Below, in pieces: positions 44,302 through 55,300 of a stretch of DNA of 64,000 bases. Numbering within the stretch: the stretch's first letter is position 1; each line of letters begins with the position of its first letter. The notes under the pieces were generated by a model that was given only the letters and a program-made list of their open reading frames with translations, was not told where the DNA came from and did no database searches. Made by a program: the position numbers and the translations under genes. The DNA is from Pseudoxanthomonas sp. F37 (GTDB taxonomy: Bacteria > Pseudomonadota > Gammaproteobacteria > Xanthomonadales > Xanthomonadaceae). The stretch lies in assembly GCF_022965755.1 (NCBI RefSeq), contig NZ_CP095187.1, positions 558,001-622,000 on the forward strand. Reading direction: 5' to 3'.

Positions 44302-47300
44302 ATGGCACGTTTCTTCATCGATCGCCCGATCTTCGCGTGGGTGCTGGCCATCGTCGTGATGCTGGCCGGCATCCTGTCCATTTCCATCCTGCCCATCGCA
44401 CAGTACCCGGCCATCGCACCGCCCGCGGTGTCCATCACCGCCCACTATCCGGGCGCTTCGGCCAAGACCCTGGAAGATACCGTCACCCAGGTCATCGAGC
44501 AGAAGATGAAAGGCCTGGACCGGCTCAGCTACATGGCTTCCACCAGCGAATCCAGCGGCCAGGTCACCATCACCCTGACCTTCGAGAACGGCACCGATCC
44601 GGACACCGCGCAGGTGCAGGTGCAGAACAAGCTGTCGCTCGCCACGCCGCTGTTGCCGCAGGAAGTGCAGCAGCAGGGCGTGACCGTCACCAAGTCCACC
44701 TCCAACTTCCTCAATGTGCTGGCCTTCACCTCCGAAGACGGCAGCATGAACGGCTCCGACCTGTCGGACTATGTCGCGGCCAACGTGCAGGAGGCGATCA
44801 GCCGCGTGGAAGGCGTGGGCGATACGCAGCTGTTCGGCTCGCAGTACTCGATGCGGGTGTGGCTGGATCCGGACAGGCTGACCAGCTTCAGTCTGACGCC
44901 ATTGGACGTGGGCAACGCCATCCGGGCGCAGAATGCGCAGGTGTCGGCCGGCCAGCTCGGCGCCTTGCCGGCAGCGGCCAACCAGCAGATCAACGCCACC
45001 ATCACCGCGCAGACCCGGCTGCGGACCGCCGCGGAGTTCGAGGACATCCTGTTGCGCACCCAGTCCGACGGCTCGCAGGTGCGCTTGCGCGACGTGGCGC
45101 GCATCGAGCTGGCTGCCGAGAACTACAACACGGTCGGGCGCTACAACGGCAAGCCGGCCGCGGGCCTGGCCATCAAGCTGGCCTCCGGCGCCAACGCGCT
45201 GGATACGGTGCGCGGCATCGACGCCAAGCTGGAAGAGCTCGAGCCGTTCTTCCCCCCGGGAATGAAGGCGCAGAAGCCCTACGACACGACGCCCTTCGTG
45301 CGCATCTCCATCGAGGAGGTCGTGAGCACGCTGGTCGAGGCGGTGGTGCTGGTGTTCCTGGTGATGTATCTGTTCCTGCAGAATTTCCGCGCCACGCTCA
45401 TCCCCACCATCGCCGTTCCGGTGGTGCTGCTGGGTACCTTCGGCGTGCTGGCCGCATTCGGATTCACCATCAACACGCTCACCATGTTCGCGATGGTGCT
45501 GGCGATCGGCCTGCTGGTGGACGACGCGATCGTCGTGGTGGAGAACGTCGAGCGCGTGATGGCCGAGGATGGGCTGCCGCCGAAGGAAGCCACGCGCAAG
45601 TCGATGGGCCAGATCAGCGGCGCGCTGGTCGGCGTGGCGCTGGTGCTGGCGGCGGTGTTCGTGCCGATGGCCTTCTTCGGCGGTTCCACCGGGGTGATCT
45701 ACCGCCAGTTCTCCATCACGATCGTATCCGCGATGACGTTGTCGGTGCTGGTGGCGATGGTGCTGACGCCGGCGCTGTGCGCGACCCTGCTCAAGCCGGT
45801 CGCGCACGGGCACTACGAGAAGCGCGGCTTTTTCGGCTGGTTCAACCGCACGTTCGACCGCGGCAACCACCGCTACCAGGGCGTGGTGCGGCACATGCTG
45901 GGCAGGAAAAGGCGCTACATGCTGGCGTTCGCGGCCATCGTGGCGCTGGTGGCGGTGGGTTTCACCAAGCTGCCGGTCGGTTTCCTGCCGGATGAAGACC
46001 AGAGCACGTTGTTCGGCCTGGTCCAGCTGCCGCCGGGCGCCACCCATGAGCGCACGCTCGCGGTCATCGAGCAGATCGAGCACCACTTCCTGGTCGATCA
46101 GAAGGATTCGGTCGACGGCATGTTCGCGGTGCCGGGCTTCAGCTTCGCCGGCAGCGGCCAGAACGTGGCCCTGCTCTTCGTGAAGCTGAAGCCGTGGGAC
46201 GAGCGCACCCGCCAGGACCAGAGCGTGACCGGCGTGGCGGCCAAGGCCGGTGCGTACTTCGGCACGCTGCGCGACGCCAGGGCATTCGCCTTCGCGCCTC
46301 CGGCGGTGTCGGAACTGGGCAACGCCACCGGCTTCGACCTGATGCTGCAGGACCGCGCCAACCTCGGCCACGCCGCGCTGATGCAGGCGCGCGACCAGCT
46401 GCTGGCCGAGTTGTCCAAGGACAAGCGCCTGGTGGCGGTGCGGCCCAACGGCCTGGAGGACGCGCCGGAATTCAAGCTGGAGATCGATCCGCACAAAGCG
46501 GAGGCGATGGGCGTGTCGATCGATGACATCAACAACACCTTCTCCACGGCCTGGGGCAGCAGTTACGTCAACGACTTCATCGACAAGGGCCGCGTCAAGA
46601 AGGTGATGCTGCAGGCCGATGCGCCCTTCCGCATGGTGCCGGAGGACGTCGAGCGCTGGTACGTGCGCAATGGCTCCGGCGAGATGGTGGCCTTCACCTC
46701 GTTCGCCACCGCCCACTGGTCTTCCGGCTCGCCGCGCCTGGAACGCTACAACGGCATGCCGTCGGTGGAGATCCTGGGCATGGCGATGCCTGGCGCGGCG
46801 TCGAGCGGCGAGGCGCTGGCCATCGTCGAGGCGGCCGTGGCCAAGCTGCCCCCGGGCATCGGCTACGAATGGACCGGCCTGTCGCGGCAGGAGAAGGCCT
46901 CCACCGGCCAGACCGGCACGCTGTACACGCTGTCCATCCTGATCGTCTTCTTGTGCCTGGCTGCGTTGTACGAAAGCTGGTCCATCCCGTTCTCGGTGAT
47001 CCTGGTGGTGCCGCTGGGGGTGCTCGGCGCGCTGGTCGGCGCATTCCTGACCTGGAAGATGAATGACGTGTACTTCCAGGTGGGCTTGTTGACCACCATC
47101 GGCCTGGCCTGCAAGAACGCGATCCTGATCGTGGAATTCGCCAAGGAACTGCACGAGAGTGGCAAGAGCCTGGCCGAATCCGCACTGGAGGCGGCTCGCC
47201 TGCGCCTGCGGCCCATCCTGATGACCTCGCTGGCGTTCGTTCTCGGCGTGCTGCCCTTGGTACTGGGCAGCGGTGCCGGCGCCGGCGCGCAGAACGCGCT

Positions 47301-47442
47301 GGGCACCGCCGTCATCGGCGGCATGCTCTCCGGCACGGTCCTGGCGATTCTCTTCGTCCCGCTGTTCTTCGTGCTGGTGTGCGGGCTGTTCAAGCGCAGT
47401 GGCGCCGTTGCCGCCCCGGTTACGCACGCGGCGGGGCCGTGA
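44302..47442 (+). CDS. RND multidrug efflux pump (HAE1, MexB/AcrB-like)
   Basis: Inner-membrane proton/drug antiporter of 1,046 residues with 12 membrane helices and two large periplasmic loops. [19 protein letters not shown] starts the protein as in AcrB; the proton-relay region has [20 protein letters not shown] with the DD pair, and the second half has [16 protein letters not shown] with the relay Lys. No frameshift is seen. Expected substrates are hydrophobic drugs. The neighbouring outer-membrane-factor gene is only a remnant. Confidence 0.96.
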   Translation: MARFFIDRPIFAWVLAIVVMLAGILSISILPIAQYPAIAPPAVSITAHYPGASAKTLEDTVTQVIEQKMKGLDRLSYMASTSESSGQVTITLTFENGTDPDTAQVQVQNKLSLATPLLPQEVQQQGVTVTKSTSNFLNVLAFTSEDGSMNGSDLSDYVAANVQEAISRVEGVGDTQLFGSQYSMRVWLDPDRLTSFSLTPLDVGNAIRAQNAQVSAGQLGALPAAANQQINATITAQTRLRTAAEFEDILLRTQSDGSQVRLRDVARIELAAENYNTVGRYNGKPAAGLAIKLASGANALDTVRGIDAKLEELEPFFPPGMKAQKPYDTTPFVRISIEEVVSTLVEAVVLVFLVMYLFLQNFRATLIPTIAVPVVLLGTFGVLAAFGFTINTLTMFAMVLAIGLLVDDAIVVVENVERVMAEDGLPPKEATRKSMGQISGALVGVALVLAAVFVPMAFFGGSTGVIYRQFSITIVSAMTLSVLVAMVLTPALCATLLKPVAHGHYEKRGFFGWFNRTFDRGNHRYQGVVRHMLGRKRRYMLAFAAIVALVAVGFTKLPVGFLPDEDQSTLFGLVQLPPGATHERTLAVIEQIEHHFLVDQKDSVDGMFAVPGFSFAGSGQNVALLFVKLKPWDERTRQDQSVTGVAAKAGAYFGTLRDARAFAFAPPAVSELGNATGFDLMLQDRANLGHAALMQARDQLLAELSKDKRLVAVRPNGLEDAPEFKLEIDPHKAEAMGVSIDDINNTFSTAWGSSYVNDFIDKGRVKKVMLQADAPFRMVPEDVERWYVRNGSGEMVAFTSFATAHWSSGSPRLERYNGMPSVEILGMAMPGAASSGEALAIVEAAVAKLPPGIGYEWTGLSRQEKASTGQTGTLYTLSILIVFLCLAALYESWSIPFSVILVVPLGVLGALVGAFLTWKMNDVYFQVGLLTTIGLACKNAILIVEFAKELHESGKSLAESALEAARLRLRPILMTSLAFVLGVLPLVLGSGAGAGAQNALGTAVIGGMLSGTVLAILFVPLFFVLVCGLFKRSGAVAAPVTHAAGP

Positions 47443-47444
47443 AG

Positions 47445-47957
47445 ATGACGACGGTCTGTGCCGCGCGCGTCATCGCCCTCACTGCCACCGGGCTGTTGTC
47501 GGGGTGTTCCCCGGCGCCACGCTACGTGCGGCTCGATGCACCGGTGCCGGAGCCGCTCGCCACGGCGGGCGGGCAGGCCGGCGATGCGGCCATGGCCGTC
47601 GCCAATGGCGACATCGAGGTGGGCCGCCATGAGTCTGCCATCCAGACCGCGTCCGGCGAGGTGGCCGATGCGCTGGCCGAACGCGAGACGCCGGGGCGCC
47701 GGCTGCAGGCGCAACAGGCCTTGGTGGAGGCGTCCTCCGGCAGCGTCCGGCTCCCCCAGGCGCGCTTCGAGCGCGCTGCCGGCAGCCGCCAGGGCGCGTG
47801 GGATGCACAACGCGCGCTCTACAGCGCCGAGCAGGTGTTGACCGACACCCGGCTGTCCCGTCCCGCCAACCGGGTGGCCCATGACAAGGCGATGGGAGGA
47901 GGATGGGTCGAGCAAGCCACGGCGCCGGGCGCCCTGGTGTCTGCGACCGGTCGGTGA
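47445..47957 (+). pseudogene. Remnant of an OprM/SmeF-type outer membrane factor gene
   Basis: Frame of 170 codons against about 460-480 for intact family members. It keeps a lipoprotein-like start (GLLSGCSPAPRY, then DAPVPEP) and jumps to the C-terminal helical region (AIQTASGEVADALAERE, QAQQALVEASSGS, DTRLSRPANRVAHDKAMGGGW). Most of the central barrel and helical domain is missing. Several normally invariant residues are changed (for instance DSYLxVLDAQR reads GSRQGAWDAQR), pointing to decay. A GTG at 47439 overlapping the pump stop is the likely original start. The pump may borrow an outer-membrane channel encoded elsewhere. Confidence 0.75.
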
Positions 47958-48631
47958 TGATGCGAAAGAGCAGCGCACGCGCAGGCTCGGGCAAGAGGAA
48001 AGAGCCTCGCATCAACAGAGAAAAGCACGCCGCCGTCCTGATGGCGGCGCGGCAGCTGTTCACCTCTTCGGGCTTCGAGGGTACCGCCATGAACGCCGTT
48101 GCGGCGTGCGCTGGCGTATCCAAGGCGACGGTCTATGCGCGCTTTGGCAACAAGGAGCTGCTGTTCAGAAGGGTCCTGGGGGACTGTATTCAAGAGATGT
48201 CCGAGCGGTGGGATTCATTGCTCGGTCAAGAAGGCGCTCTCCATGAGCGCCTGAGGTCCGTCGCGCACGTCATCCTGGATATCTCGTCAAGCCCGGCGAT
48301 CAAATGCGTCCATCACATCCGGGCAGTTCCTGCGTCCTTGTCGCCCGGCATCCACGACGAATTCTGGAATTCCTGCTTCGGGCGCTATGACAAGGTCATG
48401 CGCGGCATCCTGGGTCGGGAAGTGGCAAACGGCACTCTGGACATCAAGGACATGGCCCTTGCCTCATCCCAGTTCTTCGGACTGGTCGGCGGAGAGGCGA
48501 TAGCACGCGCGCTTCTATCGGGCGATGGCGTTGCGAACGCGGAGGGCGTCGACTGCGCCGTCGAGATGTTCATCCGTGGGAATGCGCCCGTTCGAAGGTC
48601 GGATGACTGCGTGGGCACGCAGTTGCAATGA
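47957..48631 (+). CDS. TetR/AcrR-family regulator
   Basis: Regulator of 224 residues whose ATG shares its A with the stop of the preceding remnant (TGATG). The helix-turn-helix region is GTAMNAVAACAGVSKATVYARFGNKELLF (about 45-72); the C-terminal part resembles the TetR_C_7/AefR group found with RND pumps. It has a basic N-terminal extension (KSSARAGSGKRK). It may give a second layer of control over the pump genes. A second in-frame ATG at 47960 is possible. Confidence 0.88.
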   Translation: MMRKSSARAGSGKRKEPRINREKHAAVLMAARQLFTSSGFEGTAMNAVAACAGVSKATVYARFGNKELLFRRVLGDCIQEMSERWDSLLGQEGALHERLRSVAHVILDISSSPAIKCVHHIRAVPASLSPGIHDEFWNSCFGRYDKVMRGILGREVANGTLDIKDMALASSQFFGLVGGEAIARALLSGDGVANAEGVDCAVEMFIRGNAPVRRSDDCVGTQLQ

Positions 48632-48661
48632 CCCCGTGGTTCCTGCGCAGGGCAGGACGCT

Positions 48662-48922
48662 GAAGCGAATGCGTTGGCGAGTGTCTTCGTGCCCAGCACC
48701 GGCCCGGTGGTGGTAGAGCCGGATCCAGTCGTCGGCCATGTGGCTCGCGTGCTGCGGGCCTTCATGCCGGTGGCGGTGGATGCACTGCTCCTTCAGTGTG
48801 CGGATGACTCGCTCGACCTCGCTCTGCTGCGGGCGATGCGCAGGAGTGAATTCCTGCTGCGGGCCGCAGTTGCACACCGGCCGGCCATGACGTGGCCCGG
48901 GACCCGATAGCTCATTCCGCAA
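48662..48922 (-). pseudogene. IS3-family transposase (orfB) C-terminal fragment
   Basis: On the minus strand a segment reads CNCGPQQEFTPAHRPQQ-SEVERVIRTLKEQCIHRHRHEG, DDWIRLYHHR and GHEDTRQRIRF. This is the end of the DDE integrase domain of IS3-like OrfB, with the catalytic Glu region (VERVIRTLKEQC) and lost residues (GM before VERV, RPHQALGMKTPAEA damaged). No start, no orfA and no inverted repeats are visible. The remainder of 48632-49374 shows no gene; 49060-49260 is relatively AT-rich and may hold the adhesin promoter. Confidence 0.7.
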
Positions 48923-49374
48923 GGCGCACCCGGTTGCCGCTACGGCGATCGATGCCACGGTCATGCCGCCGCGTTCCCGTGCAAAGCCACTGTCCGTAGC
49001 ACGTTCAATGCGGCCCGATGCCAGGCACGGGGTGCGCATTCCGTGCGGCAGGATCGTGCCGTTCCATATCCAAGTATTGCCGTTGTTTTTCCCGGAATCT
49101 CCTGGGCCGAATGTTTGGATACGAAAGGCAATATTCCGAGATTGCCTCTTGTGTTTTCACTGCCAAGATTCCTTCCAAGGAAGAAGAAGTCGCCTGGGCG
49201 AACAGAGTCTGCTTTTTGCGCGGTTTTTCTTTCGTGGTCATCGCGCGGTTTCCGATGATCGCTATCGCGTCAGGCGTCGCCGTGCAGCACCCGTGCACCT
49301 AAACAACGACATGTCGCCGGATTTTTCCGTCGCAAGCATGCGGGTTCGACAATCAGCGTGGAAGGGAGAATGCC

Positions 49375-52300
49375 ATGAACAAGATCTACAAGCTGGTCTG
49401 GAGCGCAGCGCTGGGCCAATTCGTGGTCACCTCGGAGGTGGCGAATTCGCGGGGCAAGAGTGGGGGAAGGCAAGGCGGCGCCACGGCAACGGTGCTGCAG
49501 TCGTGGCTTGTCGATAAGCCGCTGACATTGCTCTACTCGGCCACGCTTGTCGCAGTGATGGCCTATTCCTCGCCGGCCGATGCCGATGTGCTGTTCAACT
49601 CATCGGTCATTGGAAGCGGGGACACCATCTGCACGAACATCAACGACACCACGGGAGCCACGAAGTTCATCGGTGAGTGGATTAGCGTGCGATGCGCGCA
49701 GTACAGGACGAGTGCGACGAACGATGCCAACTTCTACAAGACCCTGGTGACGGGCCGTTCTGCACTGGCACTGGGTGGCGAACTGTTCGTGAACGGTGGA
49801 AAGATCGGTCTGGCCGACTATGAGGGCGGCACCTACGGCATGCGCATCGGCAGTGTCGCCACCGTTGACGCAGCCATCGGCCTGGACGCGATAGCCATCG
49901 GAACGGCGCAGACCACTGCAAATGACGGCGCCACATCAACCCCGACAACGGCCTCCGCCGCACGCACCATCGCCATCGGGTCGGCGACCAGTTCCACCGC
50001 TGCCGATGCGCTGGCGCTTGGCACCACCGCGACTGCGTCGGCCACCAATGCCATCGCCATCGGCACCCAATCCCGCGCCGATGCTGCCGAGGCCGTGGCC
50101 ATCGGTACCAACGCCGTGGCCACCGGCGGCCGGGCGGTCTCCATCGGGTCCGGCAACGTCGCCAACGGCAACGGCGCTGTCGCCATCGGCGATCCCAATA
50201 CCGCCACCGGCAGCGGCGCCATTGCGCAGGGCCTGGACAACACCGCCACCGGCAACGGCGCGGTCGCCATGGGCAACACCAACATGGTGGGCGGCGGCGG
50301 ACAGGCTGTCGGCGTGGCCGGCACCGCCGCGCAGGGCGCGGTGGGCATCGGATACCAGAACACCGTGGCCGGCCAGGGCGCCGTCGGCATCGGTGACCGT
50401 AATACGGTCAGTGGCTCCAGCGCCGTCGCTTTGGGTCGCCAGTCCAACGCCACCGGCCTCAGCGCCATCGCGCTGGGCCTGACCGCCAGCGCCACCAACA
50501 CCTACGCCGTGGCCATCGGCGGACTGGCGGCCGCCACCGGCGAGAACGCCGTGGCCGTGGGCCAGGGCGCGAACGCCACCATGCTGGACAGTCTGGCGCT
50601 GGGGTCGAATGCCGTCGCCGGCGCCAATGCGGGCGACGTGGCGCTGGGCGCAAACTCGTCCACCACGGCGGTGGTCGCCACCACCGGCGCCATCATCGAC
50701 GGCGTTGCCTATACCTATGCCGGTACCGCCCCCCAGAGCACGGTCAGTGTGGGACAGCCCGGCTTCGAGCGCACCATCACCAATGTGGCTGCCGGCCGCG
50801 TGGACGCGACCAGCACCGACGCCATCAACGGTTCGCAGTTGCTGGCGACCAACCTTGCGGTGGACACGCTGGGCATGGATCTGGACGCGCTGGGTGACAG
50901 CACGGCGTCCTCGCTGGGCGGTACTTCGGCCTACAACCCGGCCACGCATACCGTGACCGCTGGCCTGGCGGTAGGCGGCACCACCTACACCAATGTGCAG
51001 GACGCCTTGACGCAGTTGGATACGGTGGCCACCGCCGGCTGGAACGTCAGCGCGCAGGGCACCAACCTCACCAACGTGGCGCCCGATGAGACCGTTGACC
51101 TCAACAACAGCGACGGCAACATCGTGGTCAGCAAGACCACCACCGACGACGACGTCACCTTCGACCTGGCCGACGACATCACCGTCACCAGCGTCACGGC
51201 CGGTGGCACGGTGCTGGATGCCAGCGGCCTGACCATCGCGGGCGGACCGAGCGTGACCACGGTCGGCATCGATGCCGGCAACACCGTCATCACCAATGTG
51301 GCACCCGGCACCGTGTCCTCGACCTCGACCGATGCGGTGAACGGCTCGCAGCTGTTTGCGGTCAGCGAGGTGGCCAATGCCGGCTGGAACATCAGCGACG
51401 GCACCAGCAGCGGCAACATCGCCCCGGACGAGACGCTGACCGTGACCGCCGGCAGCAATGCCGAGGTCACCTACGACGATGCCACCAGCACCTTGACCGT
51501 GGGCGTGGTAGCGGACCCCAGCTTCAACTCCATCACTGTGGGCGATACCGTCATCAATGACGGCAGCATCAGCTTCACCAGCGGTGGTCCCAGCATCAGC
51601 AACGGCGGCATCGATGCCGGCGGCACGGTCATCACCAATGTGGCACCCGGCGTGGCCGGCACCGATGCGGTGAACGTGGACCAGCTGACCGCGGTGAGCG
51701 ACATCGCCAATGCCGGCTGGAACATCAGCGCACAGGGCGCCAACGCCACCAACGTGGCGCCGGGCGAGGCCGTGGATCTGAACAACAGCGACGGCAACAT
51801 CGTGGTCAGCAAGACCACCACCGACGACAACGTCACCTTCGACCTGGCCGATGACATCACCGTCACCAGCGTCACCGCTGGCGGCACCGTGTTGAACAGC
51901 AGTGGCCTGACCATCGCAGGAGGACCGAGCGTGACCACGGTGGGTATCGATGCGGGTGGCACGGTCATCACCAACGTGGCACCGGGCGTGGCCGGCACCG
52001 ATGCGGTCAATGTGGACCAGCTGACGGCGCTGGGTGACACGGGGGTGACCTTCACCGGCAACGACAACACGGCTGGCGACGTGCAGCGGGCACTGGGCAG
52101 CACTCTGTCCATCCAGGGCGACGCCACTACCGCCGGTACGTACAGCGGCGGCAATCTGCAGACCGTCACCGACCCGGCCACCGGCACCATCCACCTGCAG
52201 ATGGCCGACTCGCCGGTGTTCGGCGCGACCACCATCAACGCCGGTGGCACCGGCATCATCAGCGGTGTGACGGCCGGCGTGGCCGGCACCGATGCGGTCA

Positions 52301-55300
52301 ATGTGGACCAGCTGACCGCGGTGAGCGACGTCGCCAATGCTGGCTGGGACATCAGCGCGCAGGGCGCCAACGCCACCAACGTGGCGCCGGGCGAGGCCGT
52401 GGACCTGAACAACAGCGACGGCAACATCGTGGTCAGCAAGACCACCACCGACGACAACGTCACCTTCGACCTGGCCGATGACATCACCGTCACCAGCGTC
52501 ACCGCTGGCGGCACCGTGTTGAACAGCAGTGGCCTGACCATCGCAGGCGGACCGAGTGTGACCACTTCCGGCATCGATGCCGGCAACACCGTCATCACCA
52601 ATGTGGCACCCGGCACCGTGTCCTCGACCTCGACCGATGCGGTGAACGGCTCGCAGCTGTTCGCGGTCAGCGAGGTGGCCAATGCCGGCTGGAACATCAG
52701 CGACGGCACCAGCAGCGGCAACATTGCCCCGGATGAGACGCTGACCGTGACCGCCGGCAGCAATGCCGAGGTCACCTACGACGATGCCACCAGTACGCTG
52801 ACCGTGGGCGTGGTGGCGGATCCCAGCTTCAACTCCATCACCGTGGGCGATACCGTCATCAATGACGGCAGCATCAGCTTCACCAGCGGCGGCCCCAGCC
52901 TGACCAGCACCGGCATCGATGCCGGCGGCACGGTCATCACCAACGTGGCGCCGGGCGTGGCGGGCACCGACGCGGTCAATGTGGACCAGCTGACGGCGCT
53001 GGGCGATACGGGGCTGACCTTCACCGGCAACGACAACACGGCTGGCGACGTGCAGCGGGCACTGGGCAGCACCCTGTCCATCCAGGGCGACGCCACTACC
53101 GCCGGTACCTACAGCGGCGGCAATCTGCAGACCGTCACAGACCCGGCCACCGGCACCATCCACCTGCAGATGGCCGACTCGCCGGTGTTCGGCGCGACCA
53201 CCATCAACGCCGGTGGCACCGGCATCATCAGCGGTGTGACGGCCGGCGTGGCCGGCACCGATGCGGTGAACGTGGACCAGTTGACGGCGCTGGGCAGCAG
53301 CACGGCGGCATCGCTGGGTGGGACATCGGCCTACGACCCGGCCACGCAGACCGTGACCGCCGGCCTGGATGTGGATGGCACCACCTACACCACCGTTCAG
53401 GACGCGCTGACCCAGGTCAACAGCACGGCCAACGCCGGCTGGAACATCAGCGACGGCACCAGCAGCGGCAACATCGCACCGGACGAGACGCTGACGGTGA
53501 CCGCCGGCAGCAATGCCGAGGTCACCTACGACGACGCCACCAGCACCTTAACCGTGGGCGTGGTGGCCGACCCCAGCTTCAACTCCATCACCGTGGGCGA
53601 TACCGTCATCAATGACGGCAGCATCAGCTTCACCAGCGGCGGTCCCAGCATTAGCAACGGCGGCATCGATGCGGGTGGCACGGTCATCACCAATGTGGCG
53701 CCGGGCGTGGCCGGCACCGATGCGGTGAACGTGGATCAGCTGACCGCGGTGAGCGACGTCGCCAATGCCGGCTGGGACATCAGTGCGCAGGGTGCCAACG
53801 CCACCAACGTGGCACCGGGCGAGGCCGTCGACCTGAACAACAGCGACGGCAACATCGTGGTCAGCAAGACCACCACCGGCGACAACGTCACCTTCGACCT
53901 GGCCGACGACATCACCGTCACCAGCGTCACCGCTGGCGGCACGGTGTTGAACAGCAGTGGCCTGACCATCGCAGGAGGACCGAGCGTGACCACGGTCGGC
54001 ATCGATGCCGGCGGTACGGTCATCACCAACGTGGCGCCGGGGGTGGCGGGCACCGATGCGGTCAATGTGGACCAGCTGACGGCGCTGGGCGACACGGGGC
54101 TGACCTTCACCGGCAACGACAACACGGCTGGCGACGTGCAGCGGGCACTGGGCAGCACCCTGTCCATCCAGGGCGACGCCACTACCGCTGGCACCTACAG
54201 CGGCGGCAATCTACAGACCGTCACCGACCCGGCCACCGGCACCATCCACCTGCAGATGGCCGACTCGCCGGTGTTCGGCGCGACCACCATCAACGCCGGT
54301 GGCACCGGCATCATCAGCGGTGTGACGGCCGGCGTGGCCGGCACCGATGCGGTGAACGTGGACCAGCTGACCGCGGTGAGCGACATCGCCAATGCCGGCT
54401 GGGACATCAGTGCGCAGGGCGCCAACGCCACCAACGTGGCACCGGGCGAGGCTGTGGACCTGAACAACAGCGACGGCAACATCGTGGTCAGCAAGACCAC
54501 CACCGACGACAACGTTACCTTCGACCTGGCCGATGACATCACCGTCGCCAGCGTCACCGCTGGCGGCTCAGTGTTGAACAGCAGTGGCCTGACCATCGCC
54601 GGCGGACCGAGCGTGACCACCTCCGGCATCGATGCCGGCAACACCGTCATCACCAATGTGGCACCCGGCACCGTGTCCTCGACCTCGACCGATGCGGTGA
54701 ACGGCTCGCAGCTGTTCGCGGTCAGCGAGGTGGCCAACGCCGGCTGGAACATCAGCGACGGCACCAGCAGCGGCAACATCGCCCCGGACGAGACGCTGAC
54801 CGTGACCGCCGGCAGCAATGCCGAGGTGACCTACGACGACGCCACCAGCACCTTGACCGTGGGCGTGGTAGCGGACCCCAGCTTCAACTCCATCACCGTG
54901 GGCGATACCGTCATCAATGACGGCAGCATCAGCTTCACCAGCGGCGGTCCCAGCCTGACCAGCACCGGCATCGATGCCGGCGGCACCGGCATCATCAGCG
55001 GTGTGACGGCCGGCGTGGCCGGCACCGATGCGGTCAATGTGGACCAGCTGACCGCGGTGAGCGACGTCGCCAATGCTGGCTGGGACATCAGCGCGCAGGG
55101 CGCCAACGCCACCAACGTGGCGCCGGGCGAGGCCGTGGACCTGAACAACAGCGACGGCAACATCGTGGTCAGCAAGACCACCACCGACGACAACGTCACC
55201 TTCGACCTGGCCGATGACATCACCGTCACCAGCGTCACCGCTGGCGGCTCAGTGTTGAACAGCAGCGGCCTGACCATCGCCGGCGGACCGAGCGTGACCA

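Noticed and set aside
42514..47427. A 1,637-codon open frame on the minus strand
   Set aside because: It lies opposite the RND adaptor and pump genes and its translation is His/Gln/Arg-rich low-complexity sequence, as expected for the antisense of high-GC coding DNA.
49936..53163. A 1,075-codon minus-strand frame and several shorter ones opposite the adhesin
   Set aside because: They mirror the repetitive adhesin sequence and repeat with it; no independent evidence of coding.
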